DNA from: CAXTPV01 sp965276715
Lineage (GTDB): Bacteria > Pseudomonadota > Alphaproteobacteria > Acetobacterales > Acetobacteraceae
DNA length: 64,000 bases
Assembly: GCA_965276715.1 (NCBI GenBank)
Contig: OZ255622.1
Location: 2,480,001 to 2,544,000 of the forward strand
Direction: 5' to 3'
The notes under the pieces were generated by a model, which worked only from the letters and a program-made list of their open reading frames with translations, ran no database searches and had not been told where the DNA came from. The position numbers were made by a program, and so were the translations under genes. Below, one piece after another: positions 42,715 through 51,630 of the stretch. The first letter of the stretch is position 1. Each line of letters starts with the position of its first letter.

Positions 42715-42779
42715 GGGGCATCCTGTCGGGGTGTGTCGCGTTCATCGGAGCGGCGGCTTTGAGCAAAACGCGATCGAGG

Positions 42780-43883
42780 ATGACGGGTTTGGCGGACGAT
42801 CGAGGCCTGTTCCTGCGGCGGCTCGCGGACATCCTGCCGTTGCTGCGGTCGGACGCCGACGAGACGGACGGCGAGGGTGTGTTTCCGGACCGTTCGCTTG
42901 GCGTCTTGCGCGACATCGGGGCGCTGTCGGCGCCGTTGCCGGCACGATTGGGCGGTCTCGATCTGGGTGTCGCTTCGCAAGGGATGCCGGCCGCGTCCTT
43001 CCTGCGGCTGCTCGGTTCCGGGTCGGTCGCGGTCGGGCGCCTGCTGGAGGGGCATGTCAATGCACTGCGCCTGATCGCGCGTTACGGCGACGAGGCCCAG
43101 TTCGCGGCGGCGGCGCGCGACGCGTCGGGCGGACATCTGTTCGGCATCTGGGTGACGGAGACGGGCGAGGCCGCCCGTCTCGTGCGCGGGTCGGGCGGCC
43201 TCGCGGCCGCGGGCTCGAAGAATTTCTGCTCCGGTGCCGGGCGCGTGACGCGGCCACTGCTGACGCTGGCGCGCGAGGACGGTCCGGTGTTGGCGCTGGC
43301 GCATCTCGATGGGTCCGAGCCGATCGGTCTCGCGCGCTCCCTGTCGGGCGTCAGGGGGGCGCGGACGGCGGACATGGATTTGTCCGGGGTGGGCATCGCC
43401 GCCGTCATCGGGGCACCCGGCGACTATCTGCGCCAGCCCGAATTCTCCGCGGGCGCCTGGCGGGGCTCCGCGGTGGCACTCGGCGGCCTCGACGCGCTGG
43501 TGGAGACGACGGTCGCACAGCTCGAAGGGCGCGGCCGGCACACCAATCCGCACCAGGCGGCGCGCATCGGGCGGATGCTGATCGCGGCCGGGACGGCACG
43601 ATCGTGGGTGGCGCGCGCGAGCCGGGTGGACGAGTTGGGCAACGGCGACGCGGCCGCCCTGGTCAATCTGGCGCGGATCGCCGTCGAGGGCGCCTGTCTC
43701 GATGCGATCGGCGATGCGCAGCGCGCGCTCGGCCTGTCGGCGTTCGTGCGCTCCAACCCGGTCGAGCGGATGGCGCGCGATCTCGCGACCTATCTGCGCC
43801 AGCCGGCACCGGACGAGACGCTGACGGAGGCGGCGCTCTGGTTCGCCGGGCGCGGTCTGCCGCCCGACGGATGGGTGGTCTGA
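42780..43883 (+). CDS. Acyl-CoA dehydrogenase-like flavoprotein
   Basis: 367 aa. HLFGIWVTETGEAARLVRGSGGLAAAGSKNFCSGAGRV is the flavin-binding region of acyl-CoA dehydrogenases, and the C-terminal four-helix part follows (MLIAAGTARSWVARASRV, VERMARDLATYLRQPAPDE). It is shorter than fatty-acid enzymes and fits the group found in biosynthetic clusters. A TTG at 42759 has a better ribosome-binding site (GGAG at 9 bp) than the ATG given here. It overlaps the PIG-L gene by 1 bp. Confidence 0.82.
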   Translation: MTGLADDRGLFLRRLADILPLLRSDADETDGEGVFPDRSLGVLRDIGALSAPLPARLGGLDLGVASQGMPAASFLRLLGSGSVAVGRLLEGHVNALRLIARYGDEAQFAAAARDASGGHLFGIWVTETGEAARLVRGSGGLAAAGSKNFCSGAGRVTRPLLTLAREDGPVLALAHLDGSEPIGLARSLSGVRGARTADMDLSGVGIAAVIGAPGDYLRQPEFSAGAWRGSAVALGGLDALVETTVAQLEGRGRHTNPHQAARIGRMLIAAGTARSWVARASRVDELGNGDAAALVNLARIAVEGACLDAIGDAQRALGLSAFVRSNPVERMARDLATYLRQPAPDETLTEAALWFAGRGLPPDGWVV

Positions 43884-44605
43884 TGCGCGCGCACGCGATC
43901 CGGTCGGCATGGCGGGCGCTCCCCGAGGTGCGGCTCGGCGTCGTGGCGGCGGGCGGCGTGCTGGTGCTGGCGCCGCATCAGGACGACGAATGCCTCGGCT
44001 GCGGCGGATTGATCGCGCTGCTGTGCGAGGCGGGAACGCCGCCCTCGATCCTGTTCGTGACCGATGGCGCGGCATCGCATCCGGGCTCGGCGCTGTTCCC
44101 GCCCGAACGGCTGCGGTCGATCAGGGCGGAGGAGGCGATCGCGGCCGCCACGGTGCTTGGGCTCGGGCGCGAGCGGGTCCGGTTCCTGGGGCTGCCGGAC
44201 GGCGCGGCGCCCGTCGCGGGGGCGGCGTTCGAGGCGGCGGTTGCCGCGATCCGTCGCACGGCAGCCGAATTCGGCTGCGCCACGATCGCCGCACCCTGGC
44301 GGCACGACCCGCATTGCGATCACCAGGCGGCGGATGCGATGGCGGCCGCCACCGGATTGCGGGTGGTGTCGTATCCGGTGTGGGGCTGGCTGCTGCCCGA
44401 TGAGACGGCGCTCGACGTGCGGGCCCCGTCCGGGCATCGGCTCGCGGTCGGGCGGGTACTCGACCGCAAGCGGCGCGCGCTCGCGGCCCACCGATCGCAG
44501 TTCGGAGAGGTGGTGACGGACGACCCGGACGGGTTTCGCGTCCCGGCGGCACTGCTGGCCGCATGCCTGACGCCGTTCGAGTTCTTTCTCGACGGCGCAC
44601 CATGA
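43883..44605 (+). CDS. PIG-L/LmbE-family deacetylase
   Basis: 240 aa. LVLAPHQDDECLGCGGLIALL is the LmbE zinc motif (usual PHPDDE), and PWRHDPHCDHQAA supplies the distal metal ligand. Family members remove N-acetyl groups from sugars such as GlcNAc-linked metabolites. It is co-translated with both neighbours (1 and 4 bp overlaps), suggesting they modify one shared substrate. Confidence 0.9.
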   Translation: MRAHAIRSAWRALPEVRLGVVAAGGVLVLAPHQDDECLGCGGLIALLCEAGTPPSILFVTDGAASHPGSALFPPERLRSIRAEEAIAAATVLGLGRERVRFLGLPDGAAPVAGAAFEAAVAAIRRTAAEFGCATIAAPWRHDPHCDHQAADAMAAATGLRVVSYPVWGWLLPDETALDVRAPSGHRLAVGRVLDRKRRALAAHRSQFGEVVTDDPDGFRVPAALLAACLTPFEFFLDGAP

Positions 44606-45198
44606 GCGGGGACACCTGGGATCGGTCGGTGTTCGACTGCCTCTACGCGGCGAGCGACGATCCGTGGGACTTCCGGTCGAGTGCCTACGAGCAGGCGAAA
44701 TATGCGGCGACACTCGAGATGCTGCCGCCGGGCCGCTTCGGCCGCGCGCTCGAGATCGGATGCTCGATCGGGGTCCTGACGGCGCGCCTGGCGGCGCGTT
44801 GCGACAGCCTGCTCGCGATCGACTGCGCGCCGGCGGCGCTGTCGCGCGCGGCCTCGACATGCGCCTCGCTCGGTCATGTCCGGTTCGAGCCGCACCACGT
44901 ACCGGAATCGTTCCCGGTGGGACGCTACGACCTGATCGTGATCTCGGAGGTGCTCTATTTCCTGGCCGGCCGCGACATCGCGCGTCTCGCGGCGCGCTGC
45001 GAGGCGGCGCTGCTGCCGGGCGCCACCGTGATCCTGGTCAATTGGACCGGCCCCACCGACACGCCGTGCACGGGCGAGGACGCGGCGGACGCCTTCAGGG
45101 CCGCGAGTCGGCTCACGGCGCTGCCACCGCGGCGAGGGGCAACGTTCCGGATGGACCGGCTGATCGGACCCGGTTCTCCAGCCGGATCCGAGCCGTGA
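44602..45198 (+). CDS. Class I SAM methyltransferase, NodS-like
   Basis: 198 aa. The SAM motif LEIGCSIGVLTARLAARCDSLLAID and the following FEPHHVPESFPVGRYDLIVISEVLYFL match NodS-like methyltransferases, which N-methylate aminosugar backbones after deacetylation. The order deacetylase then methyltransferase mirrors NodB-NodS. The 3' end overlaps the convergent GT2 gene by 86 bp, a long overlap with both frames looking real. Confidence 0.85.
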   Translation: MSGDTWDRSVFDCLYAASDDPWDFRSSAYEQAKYAATLEMLPPGRFGRALEIGCSIGVLTARLAARCDSLLAIDCAPAALSRAASTCASLGHVRFEPHHVPESFPVGRYDLIVISEVLYFLAGRDIARLAARCEAALLPGATVILVNWTGPTDTPCTGEDAADAFRAASRLTALPPRRGATFRMDRLIGPGSPAGSEP

Positions 45199-46201
45199 GT
45201 GCCAGTGTCCGGACGATCGCGCGCGCCTGCGCGATCGCGGGTTCCACCTCGGACCTCTCGACGCGGCGTCGCCTCGAGAGGATGCCGTCGGCCGCTTCAT
45301 GGCGCTCCCACAGGGCGCCGAACGGAAGATCCCGCGGACCGAGGCTCCAGGTTTGGCGAAGTGCCGCGCGGCATCCGGCGCGGTGGGTCGCGTCGAGCAC
45401 CGGCTCCAGCCGGTCGTCGAGCCACGCATCCTGCTCGATCATCCTGCGGCGCATCGTGTCCGCCATGCCGCCGAAGGCGCGACCTTGCAGGCGTCCGGAG
45501 ACGATCACGCGCGCCTCGGGCGCGTGCCTGATCCTCGCGTCGATCCGGCGTAGCGACTGCACGAAGGCGCGATCCTCGCCGCTGGCGAGCGGCGGGACGC
45601 CGCCGGCGCGCTGGAAGATCGCCTTGCGGACCGCGATGCTGGCGCCCGATTCCTCGGAATGACGCGGCCAGGGATCGGCCGGGTCCGGATCAAGGAGCGC
45701 GGTCACGTCGTCGAGCAGCGCCGCGTAGAGCATCTCGCGCTCGTCGTCATCGTGCAGATGCCGCGGGATCGCGCCCGCCTCGCGCGGGTCGATGATCGCG
45801 ACGCCGCAGACGGCGTCGGCGCCGGCCTCGATCGCGCGCAGATTGGCGTCGAGCCAGCCGGGTTCGACGCGGCTGTCGGCGTCGGTGGTGATGAGCACGG
45901 CGCCGTCGGGCGCGAGCCGCGCCGCGTGCGCCATCGCGAGGCGGCGGGCCTCGCCGGCCGTGGCGCGGGCGGATGGCAGCCGGACGTCGAGGAGGTGCAG
46001 CACGAGGCCGGCGGCCGACGCGGTTCGTCGCGCGACCAGGCGCGTCTCGTCGGTCGTGTTGTTGACCAGGAGGACGATCGCGGGCGGGGGCCTGTGCAGG
46101 CTGGCGGCGATGGCGTCGAGGCAAGGCCCGATACGATCGGCTTCATCGTGCGCGGGGATCGCGATCAGGCAGGGCCGGTTCTGCGTTGGATGCTTGATCA
46201 C
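45113..46201 (-). CDS. GT2-family glycosyltransferase
   Basis: 362 aa. LIAIPAHDEADRIGPCLDAI begins the GT-A fold, VLITTDADSRVEPGWL provides the DxD, and GASIAVRKAIFQRAGGVPPLASGEDRAF continues the acceptor side. The GTG start is 36 bp downstream of the NUDIX stop, so it may read through from that operon, yet functionally it belongs with the adjacent deacetylase/methyltransferase genes. Product unknown. Confidence 0.85.
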   Translation of the reverse strand: MIKHPTQNRPCLIAIPAHDEADRIGPCLDAIAASLHRPPPAIVLLVNNTTDETRLVARRTASAAGLVLHLLDVRLPSARATAGEARRLAMAHAARLAPDGAVLITTDADSRVEPGWLDANLRAIEAGADAVCGVAIIDPREAGAIPRHLHDDDEREMLYAALLDDVTALLDPDPADPWPRHSEESGASIAVRKAIFQRAGGVPPLASGEDRAFVQSLRRIDARIRHAPEARVIVSGRLQGRAFGGMADTMRRRMIEQDAWLDDRLEPVLDATHRAGCRAALRQTWSLGPRDLPFGALWERHEAADGILSRRRRVERSEVEPAIAQARAIVRTLALTARIRLENRVRSAGPSGTLPLAAVAAP

Positions 46202-46237
46202 GTCGGCTGCGAACGCGCGGCCGCTCGGTTCGGACGA

Positions 46238-47149
46238 TCAATTGCGCGCGACCGGAAGCCGGGTCGCGGCAAGCGCGCGCTCCTCGACGACGGCGCCGCG
46301 GAAGCGGAACAGCTTGGCGGGCCGGCCGCGGGCTACGGCGGAGAGGGCGCCGGTTTCCTCGACGAGATCCTGCTGGGCGATCATCCGCCGGAAATTCTGC
46401 TTGTGCAGCCGGCGGCCCGCGAGCGCTTCGATCGTGCGCTGCAGGTCGAGCAGGGTGAAGGAAGGCGGCATCAGCTCGAAGACGAGGGCGCGGTATTTGA
46501 TCTTGGCGCGCAGCCGCGCGATGGCGGTCGCGAGGATGCGGCGGTGATCGTCGGCCATCGCGATGCCGAAGGCGGCCGATCCCGCGCCACGGGAGCGCCG
46601 GGTCGCTTCCTCGACCAGGGCCGCCTCGAACAGCAGCTCGTAGCGCGCGAGTGCAAGGTCCTCGTTCCACGCATCGCCGGCGGCGAAGGCGAACGCGACG
46701 CGGCGCCTGGTGTCGTTGCCGCGATCGAGCGCCCAGGTGTCCAGCGCGGTCCGGATCGGCGCGAGTGCGTCGCCGTCGCGGCGGTCCTCCCAGGGAAAGA
46801 ACGAATACCAGTCGCGCCAGACGGCGTTGGGCGGCGGCGAGACGCGGTCCTCGCGGGCGAGGCCGAGATAGGAGACCGAGATCACCCGGCCGAGGCCGCC
46901 GTCGTCGCCGGCGGAGGGCCGCACGCGATCGCGGTCGGCGAAGGTGTAGAGCTGTTCGACGTAGCCGGGACGCTTGCCGGTCTGGCGCTCGACCCAGGCG
47001 CGCAGGCCGGACTGCAGCGAGCGGTCGTCGCGGGCGAACGGCCCGCTCGGCAGGCGCGGCGCGTGGCGCAGCATGAGCGCGCGCGGCACGCCCTCGGTGA
47101 CGGCGACGATCACGGCCACGAGTTCGGCCGAGAGCGCGTGGTCGCTCAC
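46238..47149 (-). CDS. NrtR/COG4111-like NUDIX regulator
   Basis: 303 aa from a GTG that overlaps the ThiE-like stop. The first part has a degenerate NUDIX fold (VAVTEGVPRALMLRHAPRLPSGPF, GLRAWVERQTGKRPGYVEQLYTFADRDR) lacking the catalytic GX5EX7REUXEEXGU box. The C-terminus is a winged helix (FTLLDLQRTIEALAGRRLHKQNFRRMI). That combination matches NAD-responsive NrtR-like regulators of alphaproteobacteria. Its target genes cannot be named from this window. Confidence 0.7.
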   Translation of the reverse strand: MSDHALSAELVAVIVAVTEGVPRALMLRHAPRLPSGPFARDDRSLQSGLRAWVERQTGKRPGYVEQLYTFADRDRVRPSAGDDGGLGRVISVSYLGLAREDRVSPPPNAVWRDWYSFFPWEDRRDGDALAPIRTALDTWALDRGNDTRRRVAFAFAAGDAWNEDLALARYELLFEAALVEEATRRSRGAGSAAFGIAMADDHRRILATAIARLRAKIKYRALVFELMPPSFTLLDLQRTIEALAGRRLHKQNFRRMIAQQDLVEETGALSAVARGRPAKLFRFRGAVVEERALAATRLPVARN

Positions 47150-47733
47150 GTGACGAGGGCCGTGATCGCGCCGGCGCCGGCAAAGCGGGGGGACAGGGCG
47201 CGGGCGGTGCGGCCGTCGATGCCGCCGAGTGCCAGCAGGCGCGTAGGCGGTGCGGTGCCGGCGATCCGGGCGGCACGCCGCGCGCCGAGCGGGTGTTCGC
47301 CCGGATGGCTCGCGGTCGGGAAGACCGGGGCCAGGAAGACGAGCCGGGCGCCGGCGGCGCGCGCGCGGCGGAGCTCGGCCGCGTCGTGGGCGGACGCGCT
47401 CAGCAGCCGGGGCCGGCGCCGCGCGGTTCGACGCGCCGACGGCAGATGCAGGCCGGCCCGTAAGGCGTGTGCCAGCACGACGTCGCCCGAGACGAGCAGG
47501 GCGAGACGGGCACGCCTGCAGATCGGCCCGATCGCGGCCGCGAGTGCCAGGCGGGTCGCGCGGTCGCTGGCCCGGAGGACGATTCCGAACAGGCCGGGCG
47601 CCCTGATCGCGGCGATGGCGCGCACCGAGCGGGCGGGATCGTCGATCCGGCGATCGATGAACAGCCAGAGCACCGGTGCCCTCGCCGTCGGCGCGGTGGC
47701 CCCGGCGACTCGAATCGAACGCGTCTTGACCAT
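47146..47733 (-). CDS. ThiE-like thiamine phosphate synthase domain protein
   Basis: 195 aa. The TIM-barrel segments WLFIDRRIDDPARSV, ALRAGLHLPSARR, SASAHDAAELRRARAAGARLVFLAPVFPTASHPG and LLALGGIDGRTARAL follow the ThiE/TenI order. Arg/Lys for pyrophosphate binding are not clearly all present, so it may be a TenI-like regulator rather than the synthase. Start chosen at ATG 47733; an ATG at 47763 abuts yggS. It overlaps the NUDIX gene by 4 bp. Confidence 0.7.
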   Translation of the reverse strand: MVKTRSIRVAGATAPTARAPVLWLFIDRRIDDPARSVRAIAAIRAPGLFGIVLRASDRATRLALAAAIGPICRRARLALLVSGDVVLAHALRAGLHLPSARRTARRRPRLLSASAHDAAELRRARAAGARLVFLAPVFPTASHPGEHPLGARRAARIAGTAPPTRLLALGGIDGRTARALSPRFAGAGAITALVT

Positions 47734-47761
47734 CCGGGCCCATGCCACGAGCTTGCGATCC

Positions 47762-48490
47762 ATGCTTCTCCCCGCTCCACCCCGGGAGGCCGAAGGCGCG
47801 AACCACGCGTCGATCGCGGCCGCGATCGGCACGGTGCGCGCGCGGATCGATGCGGCGGCCGCCCGGGCGGGCCGTGATCCTGGCACGGTCACGCTGGTCG
47901 CGGTGTCGAAGTTTCATCCGGCCGGCTCGGTCGAGGCGGCGCGGCGCGCCGGCCAGGCGCATTTCGGCGAGAACCGGGTGCAGGAGGCGGCGGCCAAGTT
48001 CGCGCCGGTCGGCGCGGGCGCGCACGACAGGCCGGTGCTGCATCTGATCGGCCCGTTGCAGACGAACAAGGCGCGCGACGCGGTACGGATCGCCGACGTG
48101 ATCGAGACGCTCGACCGTGGGCGGCTCGCCGACGCGCTCGACGACGCCGCGGCGAAGGAGGGCAGGCTGCCGGCGCTGCTGGTGCAGGTCAACGTGGGTG
48201 ACGAGGCGCAGAAGGCGGGGGTGGCACGGCGCGAGGCGGATGGCTTCATCCGCGAGTGCCGCGCGCGGTTCGGCGGGGCGCTGCGCGGCCTGATGTGCAT
48301 CCCGCCGGCCGGTGTCGACCCGACGGCGCATTTCCGCTATCTCGCCGCGCTCGCGTCCGAGCATGGGCTCGCGACCTTGTCGATGGGCATGTCGGACGAT
48401 TGCGAGGCGGCCATCGACGCAGGAGCGACGGAAGTGCGCGTCGGCACGGCAATCTTCGGCCACCGGCCGTCGGCAGGGCCGAGCCCGTGA
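47762..48490 (+). CDS. yggS: YggS-family PLP homeostasis protein
   Basis: 242 aa. The PLP lysine is Lys50 in VTLVAVSKFHP; the later AHFGENRVQEAAAKF, LHLIGPLQTNKARDAV and MGMSDDCEAAIDAGATEVRVGTAIFG are conserved. The family controls free PLP levels. Its ATG overlaps, on the other strand, a possible start of the ThiE-like gene. It overlaps kup by 4 bp. Confidence 0.93.
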   Translation: MLLPAPPREAEGANHASIAAAIGTVRARIDAAAARAGRDPGTVTLVAVSKFHPAGSVEAARRAGQAHFGENRVQEAAAKFAPVGAGAHDRPVLHLIGPLQTNKARDAVRIADVIETLDRGRLADALDDAAAKEGRLPALLVQVNVGDEAQKAGVARREADGFIRECRARFGGALRGLMCIPPAGVDPTAHFRYLAALASEHGLATLSMGMSDDCEAAIDAGATEVRVGTAIFGHRPSAGPSP

Positions 48491-50385
48491 GCGTCGCCAC
48501 CACCGCCGCCGGTGAGGACGCGCCTGCGACGCGGTTTCGATGGGCCCCGTTGATCGGGGTACTCGGGGTTGTCTACGGCGATATCGGGACCAGTCCGCTC
48601 TACGCGTTCAAGGCGTCGATCGAGATCCTCAACGACCACGCGATCTCGCCGGGCGAGGTGCTCGGCATCCTGTCGCTGATCGTCTGGTCGCTGATCCTGA
48701 TCGTGACGTTCAAATACATCCTGTTGATTATGCGCGCCGACAACAACGGTGAGGGCGGAACGCTGGCCCTGATGGCGCTTGCGCACCGGCTCGCCGGAAC
48801 CGCGCGGATGGGCGCGATCGTCACGACGGTCGGACTGTTGGGCGCATGCCTGTTCTTTGGCGACGGCGTGATCACTCCCGCCGTGTCGGTGCTCTCCGCC
48901 GTCGAGGGTTTGGAAGTCAGCGTGCCAAGCGCCAGGCCGGTGGTGATCCCGATCTCGATCGCAGTGATCGTGCTGCTGTTCAGTTTGCAATCGCGCGGTA
49001 CCGGACAAGTGGGGCGGCTGTTCGGCCCGATCATGGCGGTCTGGTTCACGGTCATCGGCGTGCTCGGCGGTATCGAGGTCGTGCGCGACCCCTTCGTGCT
49101 ACAGGCGCTGTCGCCGGATCATGCAGTTCTCTTCGTGATCCGCCACGGTTGGCTTGCCTTCGTCGTTCTCGGCGCTGTCGTGCTGGCAGTGACGGGCGCC
49201 GAGGCACTGTATGCCGATATGGGACATTTCGGTGCGGCGCCCATCAGGCGAACCTGGCTCGGCTTCGTTCTGCCATGTCTGGCGCTGAATTATCTGGGTC
49301 AGGGAGCATTGGTCATCCGCCACCCAGCGGCAATCGTGAACCCGTTCTTTCTGCTCGGCCCACACTGGCTGCGGCTGCCTTTGGTGCTGCTGGCAACCAT
49401 GGCGACAGTGATCGCGAGCCAGGCGGTGATCTCCGGCGCCTACTCCGTGACCCGGCAATGCGTGCAGCTCGGCTTTCTGCCCCGGATGAAGATCCACCAT
49501 ACCAACAGCGCCGAGAAAGGCCAGATTTTCGTTCCGCAACTCAACAGCATCCTGGCGGCCGGCGTGATCCTGCTGGTGCTGACCTTCCAGAGCAGCGGCA
49601 ATCTGGCGTCGGCCTACGGCATCGCCGTCACCGGAACGTTCAATTGCGACTGCCTGCTGGCCATGTTCGTCTTCCATCGCCAGTTCGGATGGTCGAAATG
49701 GCTTGCGGGAACGGTTTTCGGCAGCTTGTCCGCCATCGACACGATCTTCCTGCTCGCGAACTCGCTGAAAATCCCGGAGGGCGGCTACGTCCCGCTGCTG
49801 ACCGGAGGCGTTCTGCTGGCGCTGATGACGACCTGGAAGCGCGGGCGCAACCTGCTGCTGGAACATTGGCGATCGGAGAGCCTGCCGCTCGCATCGTTCC
49901 TGGCGCGACTGCCGCAGTCTCGGACGATACGGGTGCCGGGGATGGCGGTGTTCCTGACCGGCAACCCGGACTACGTGCCCGGCGCGCTGCTGCACAATCT
50001 CAAGCACAACAAAGTCCTGCACGAGCGCGTGCTGTTCGTGACGGTGCAGAATCTCGACCGCCCGGAAGCGGGCGCGCACGGGCGTGCCCGGGTCGAGGAA
50101 CTCGCGCCGAACGTGCACCAGGTGTTCCTGCGCTACGGCTTCATGGAGAGCCCGAACATTCCGCGCGCGCTCGAGGAGTTGCGCCACGAAGGGATCGACT
50201 ACGATCCGATGCAGGTCAGCTATTTCCTGGGACGCGAGGTGCTGGTGCGCGCGATGGTGCCGAAGCTGCCGATCTGGCGGATGTATCTCTATCTGCTGAT
50301 GGCACGCAATGCGACGCCGACGACGGAGTTCTTCCGCATCCCGAGCGACCGGGTGGTCGAGCTCGGGATGCGGATCGCGATTTGA
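48487..50385 (+). CDS. kup: Potassium uptake permease Kup
   Basis: 632 aa. PLIGVLGVVYGDIGTSPLYAFKASIEI is the Kup hallmark, followed by about 12 membrane helices and a C-terminal cytoplasmic domain (RIRVPGMAVFLTGNPDYVP, FLRYGFMESPNIPRALEEL). It imports K+ coupled to H+. GTG start overlaps the yggS stop. Length normal. Confidence 0.96.
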   Translation: MSVATTAAGEDAPATRFRWAPLIGVLGVVYGDIGTSPLYAFKASIEILNDHAISPGEVLGILSLIVWSLILIVTFKYILLIMRADNNGEGGTLALMALAHRLAGTARMGAIVTTVGLLGACLFFGDGVITPAVSVLSAVEGLEVSVPSARPVVIPISIAVIVLLFSLQSRGTGQVGRLFGPIMAVWFTVIGVLGGIEVVRDPFVLQALSPDHAVLFVIRHGWLAFVVLGAVVLAVTGAEALYADMGHFGAAPIRRTWLGFVLPCLALNYLGQGALVIRHPAAIVNPFFLLGPHWLRLPLVLLATMATVIASQAVISGAYSVTRQCVQLGFLPRMKIHHTNSAEKGQIFVPQLNSILAAGVILLVLTFQSSGNLASAYGIAVTGTFNCDCLLAMFVFHRQFGWSKWLAGTVFGSLSAIDTIFLLANSLKIPEGGYVPLLTGGVLLALMTTWKRGRNLLLEHWRSESLPLASFLARLPQSRTIRVPGMAVFLTGNPDYVPGALLHNLKHNKVLHERVLFVTVQNLDRPEAGAHGRARVEELAPNVHQVFLRYGFMESPNIPRALEELRHEGIDYDPMQVSYFLGREVLVRAMVPKLPIWRMYLYLLMARNATPTTEFFRIPSDRVVELGMRIAI

Positions 50386-50400
50386 CGCCATATCGGGCCG

Positions 50401-51549
50401 ATGGACACGATCGCACTGTATGTGCATTGGCCGTTCTGCCTGTCGAAATGCCCGTATTGCGACTTCAACAGCCATGTGCGCGAACGGGTGCCGGCGGCGC
50501 GTTTCGGTCGGGCGTTGCTGCGGGAGCTCGAGTTCGAGGCCTCCCGGACAGGACCGCGCCGGCTGGCGTCGATCTTCTTCGGTGGCGGAACGCCGAGCCT
50601 GATGCCACCGGAGCTCGTGGGATTGCTGATCGAACGGGCGACGTCGCTGTTCGAGCCCGCGGACGACATCGAGATCACGCTGGAGGCCAATCCGACGAGC
50701 GTGGAGGCCGGGCGTCTACGCGGGTTCCGTGATGCGGGCGTCGGCCGATGCTCGCTCGGGGTGCAGGCGCTCGACGACGAGGCGCTGGCACGGCTGGGGC
50801 GCCAGCACAGTGCCGCCGACGCGATCGCCGGGCTCGAGCTCGCGCGCGCGGTCTTCCCGCGCCTGTCGTTCGACCTGATCTATGCGCGGCCTGGCCAGGA
50901 CGAGGCGGCGTGGCGCGCGGAGCTCCAGCGCGCGCTGGCGTTGGCGGCGGACCATCTTTCGCTCTACCAGCTCACGATCGAGCCGGGCACACGCTACGAG
51001 GCGCTGGCCAGGCGCGGCGAGATCGTGCTGCCGGACGAGGACACCGCGCACGCGCTGTACGAGGCGACCGGCGAGGAGGCGGCGCGGCACGGATTGCTGC
51101 CCTACGAGGTGTCGAACTACGCACGGCCGGGGGCGGAGAGCCGGCACAATCTCGCCTACTGGACCTACCGGGATTACGCGGGGATCGGTCCTGGCGCGCA
51201 TGGCAGGGTCGGTCGTGACGGCGCGCTGTGGGCGGTGCGCCGTCATCGCAGCCCGGAGCGCTGGCTCGACGCGGTCGAGCGGGACGATCACGGCATCGAG
51301 GAAGAAGACGCGATCGAACCGCGCGATCGGGCGCGGGAGATGCTGCTGATGGGGCTGCGCTTGTCGGTGGGCGTGGACGCGCGGCGGTTCAAGGAACGTG
51401 TCGGTTCTCGGCTCGAGGACGCGCTCGATGAGGACATTCTCGCGGCGTCCGTAGCCGAAGGCTATTTGAAATTCAGCGGCGCCACACTGCTCGCGACCGA
51501 GGCCGGCCGCTTGCGTCTCGATGCGCTGCTGCCGCGTCTGCTGCTGTAG
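50401..51549 (+). CDS. hemW: HemW-like radical SAM protein
   Basis: 382 aa. The Fe-S motif is Cys13-x3-Cys17-x2-Cys20 in YVHWPFCLSKCPYCDF. ASIFFGGGTPSLMPPELVGLL, ITLEANPTSVEAGRLRGFRDAGV and SLGVQALDDEALARLGRQH fit the family, and the HemW C-terminal domain follows. HemW acts as a heme chaperone in E. coli; homologues were annotated as oxygen-independent coproporphyrinogen III oxidases. It lies 15 bp after kup. Confidence 0.94.
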   Translation: MDTIALYVHWPFCLSKCPYCDFNSHVRERVPAARFGRALLRELEFEASRTGPRRLASIFFGGGTPSLMPPELVGLLIERATSLFEPADDIEITLEANPTSVEAGRLRGFRDAGVGRCSLGVQALDDEALARLGRQHSAADAIAGLELARAVFPRLSFDLIYARPGQDEAAWRAELQRALALAADHLSLYQLTIEPGTRYEALARRGEIVLPDEDTAHALYEATGEEAARHGLLPYEVSNYARPGAESRHNLAYWTYRDYAGIGPGAHGRVGRDGALWAVRRHRSPERWLDAVERDDHGIEEEDAIEPRDRAREMLLMGLRLSVGVDARRFKERVGSRLEDALDEDILAASVAEGYLKFSGATLLATEAGRLRLDALLPRLLL

Positions 51550-51630
51550 AAGGCCACTTGAAATGAGGTGTACACGCAATCGAGAAAATCGTTGTTCTTC
51601 AGTGTCTTGCTTGTTCGGGGACCCAGGTCC

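Noticed and set aside
41626..42762. Plus-strand frame opposite rsmB
   Set aside because: Shadow of rsmB; no motif, and rsmB has complete catalytic motifs.
45659..47761. Very long open reading upstream of yggS on the plus strand
   Set aside because: It runs antisense through the GT2, NUDIX and ThiE-like genes; low-complexity RG/VE-rich translation is a GC-rich shadow. Only the yggS part from 47762 is kept.
46238..48463. Single 741-codon minus frame reaching across yggS
   Set aside because: Only 46238-47149 has the NUDIX/winged-helix sequence; the rest is antisense to yggS.
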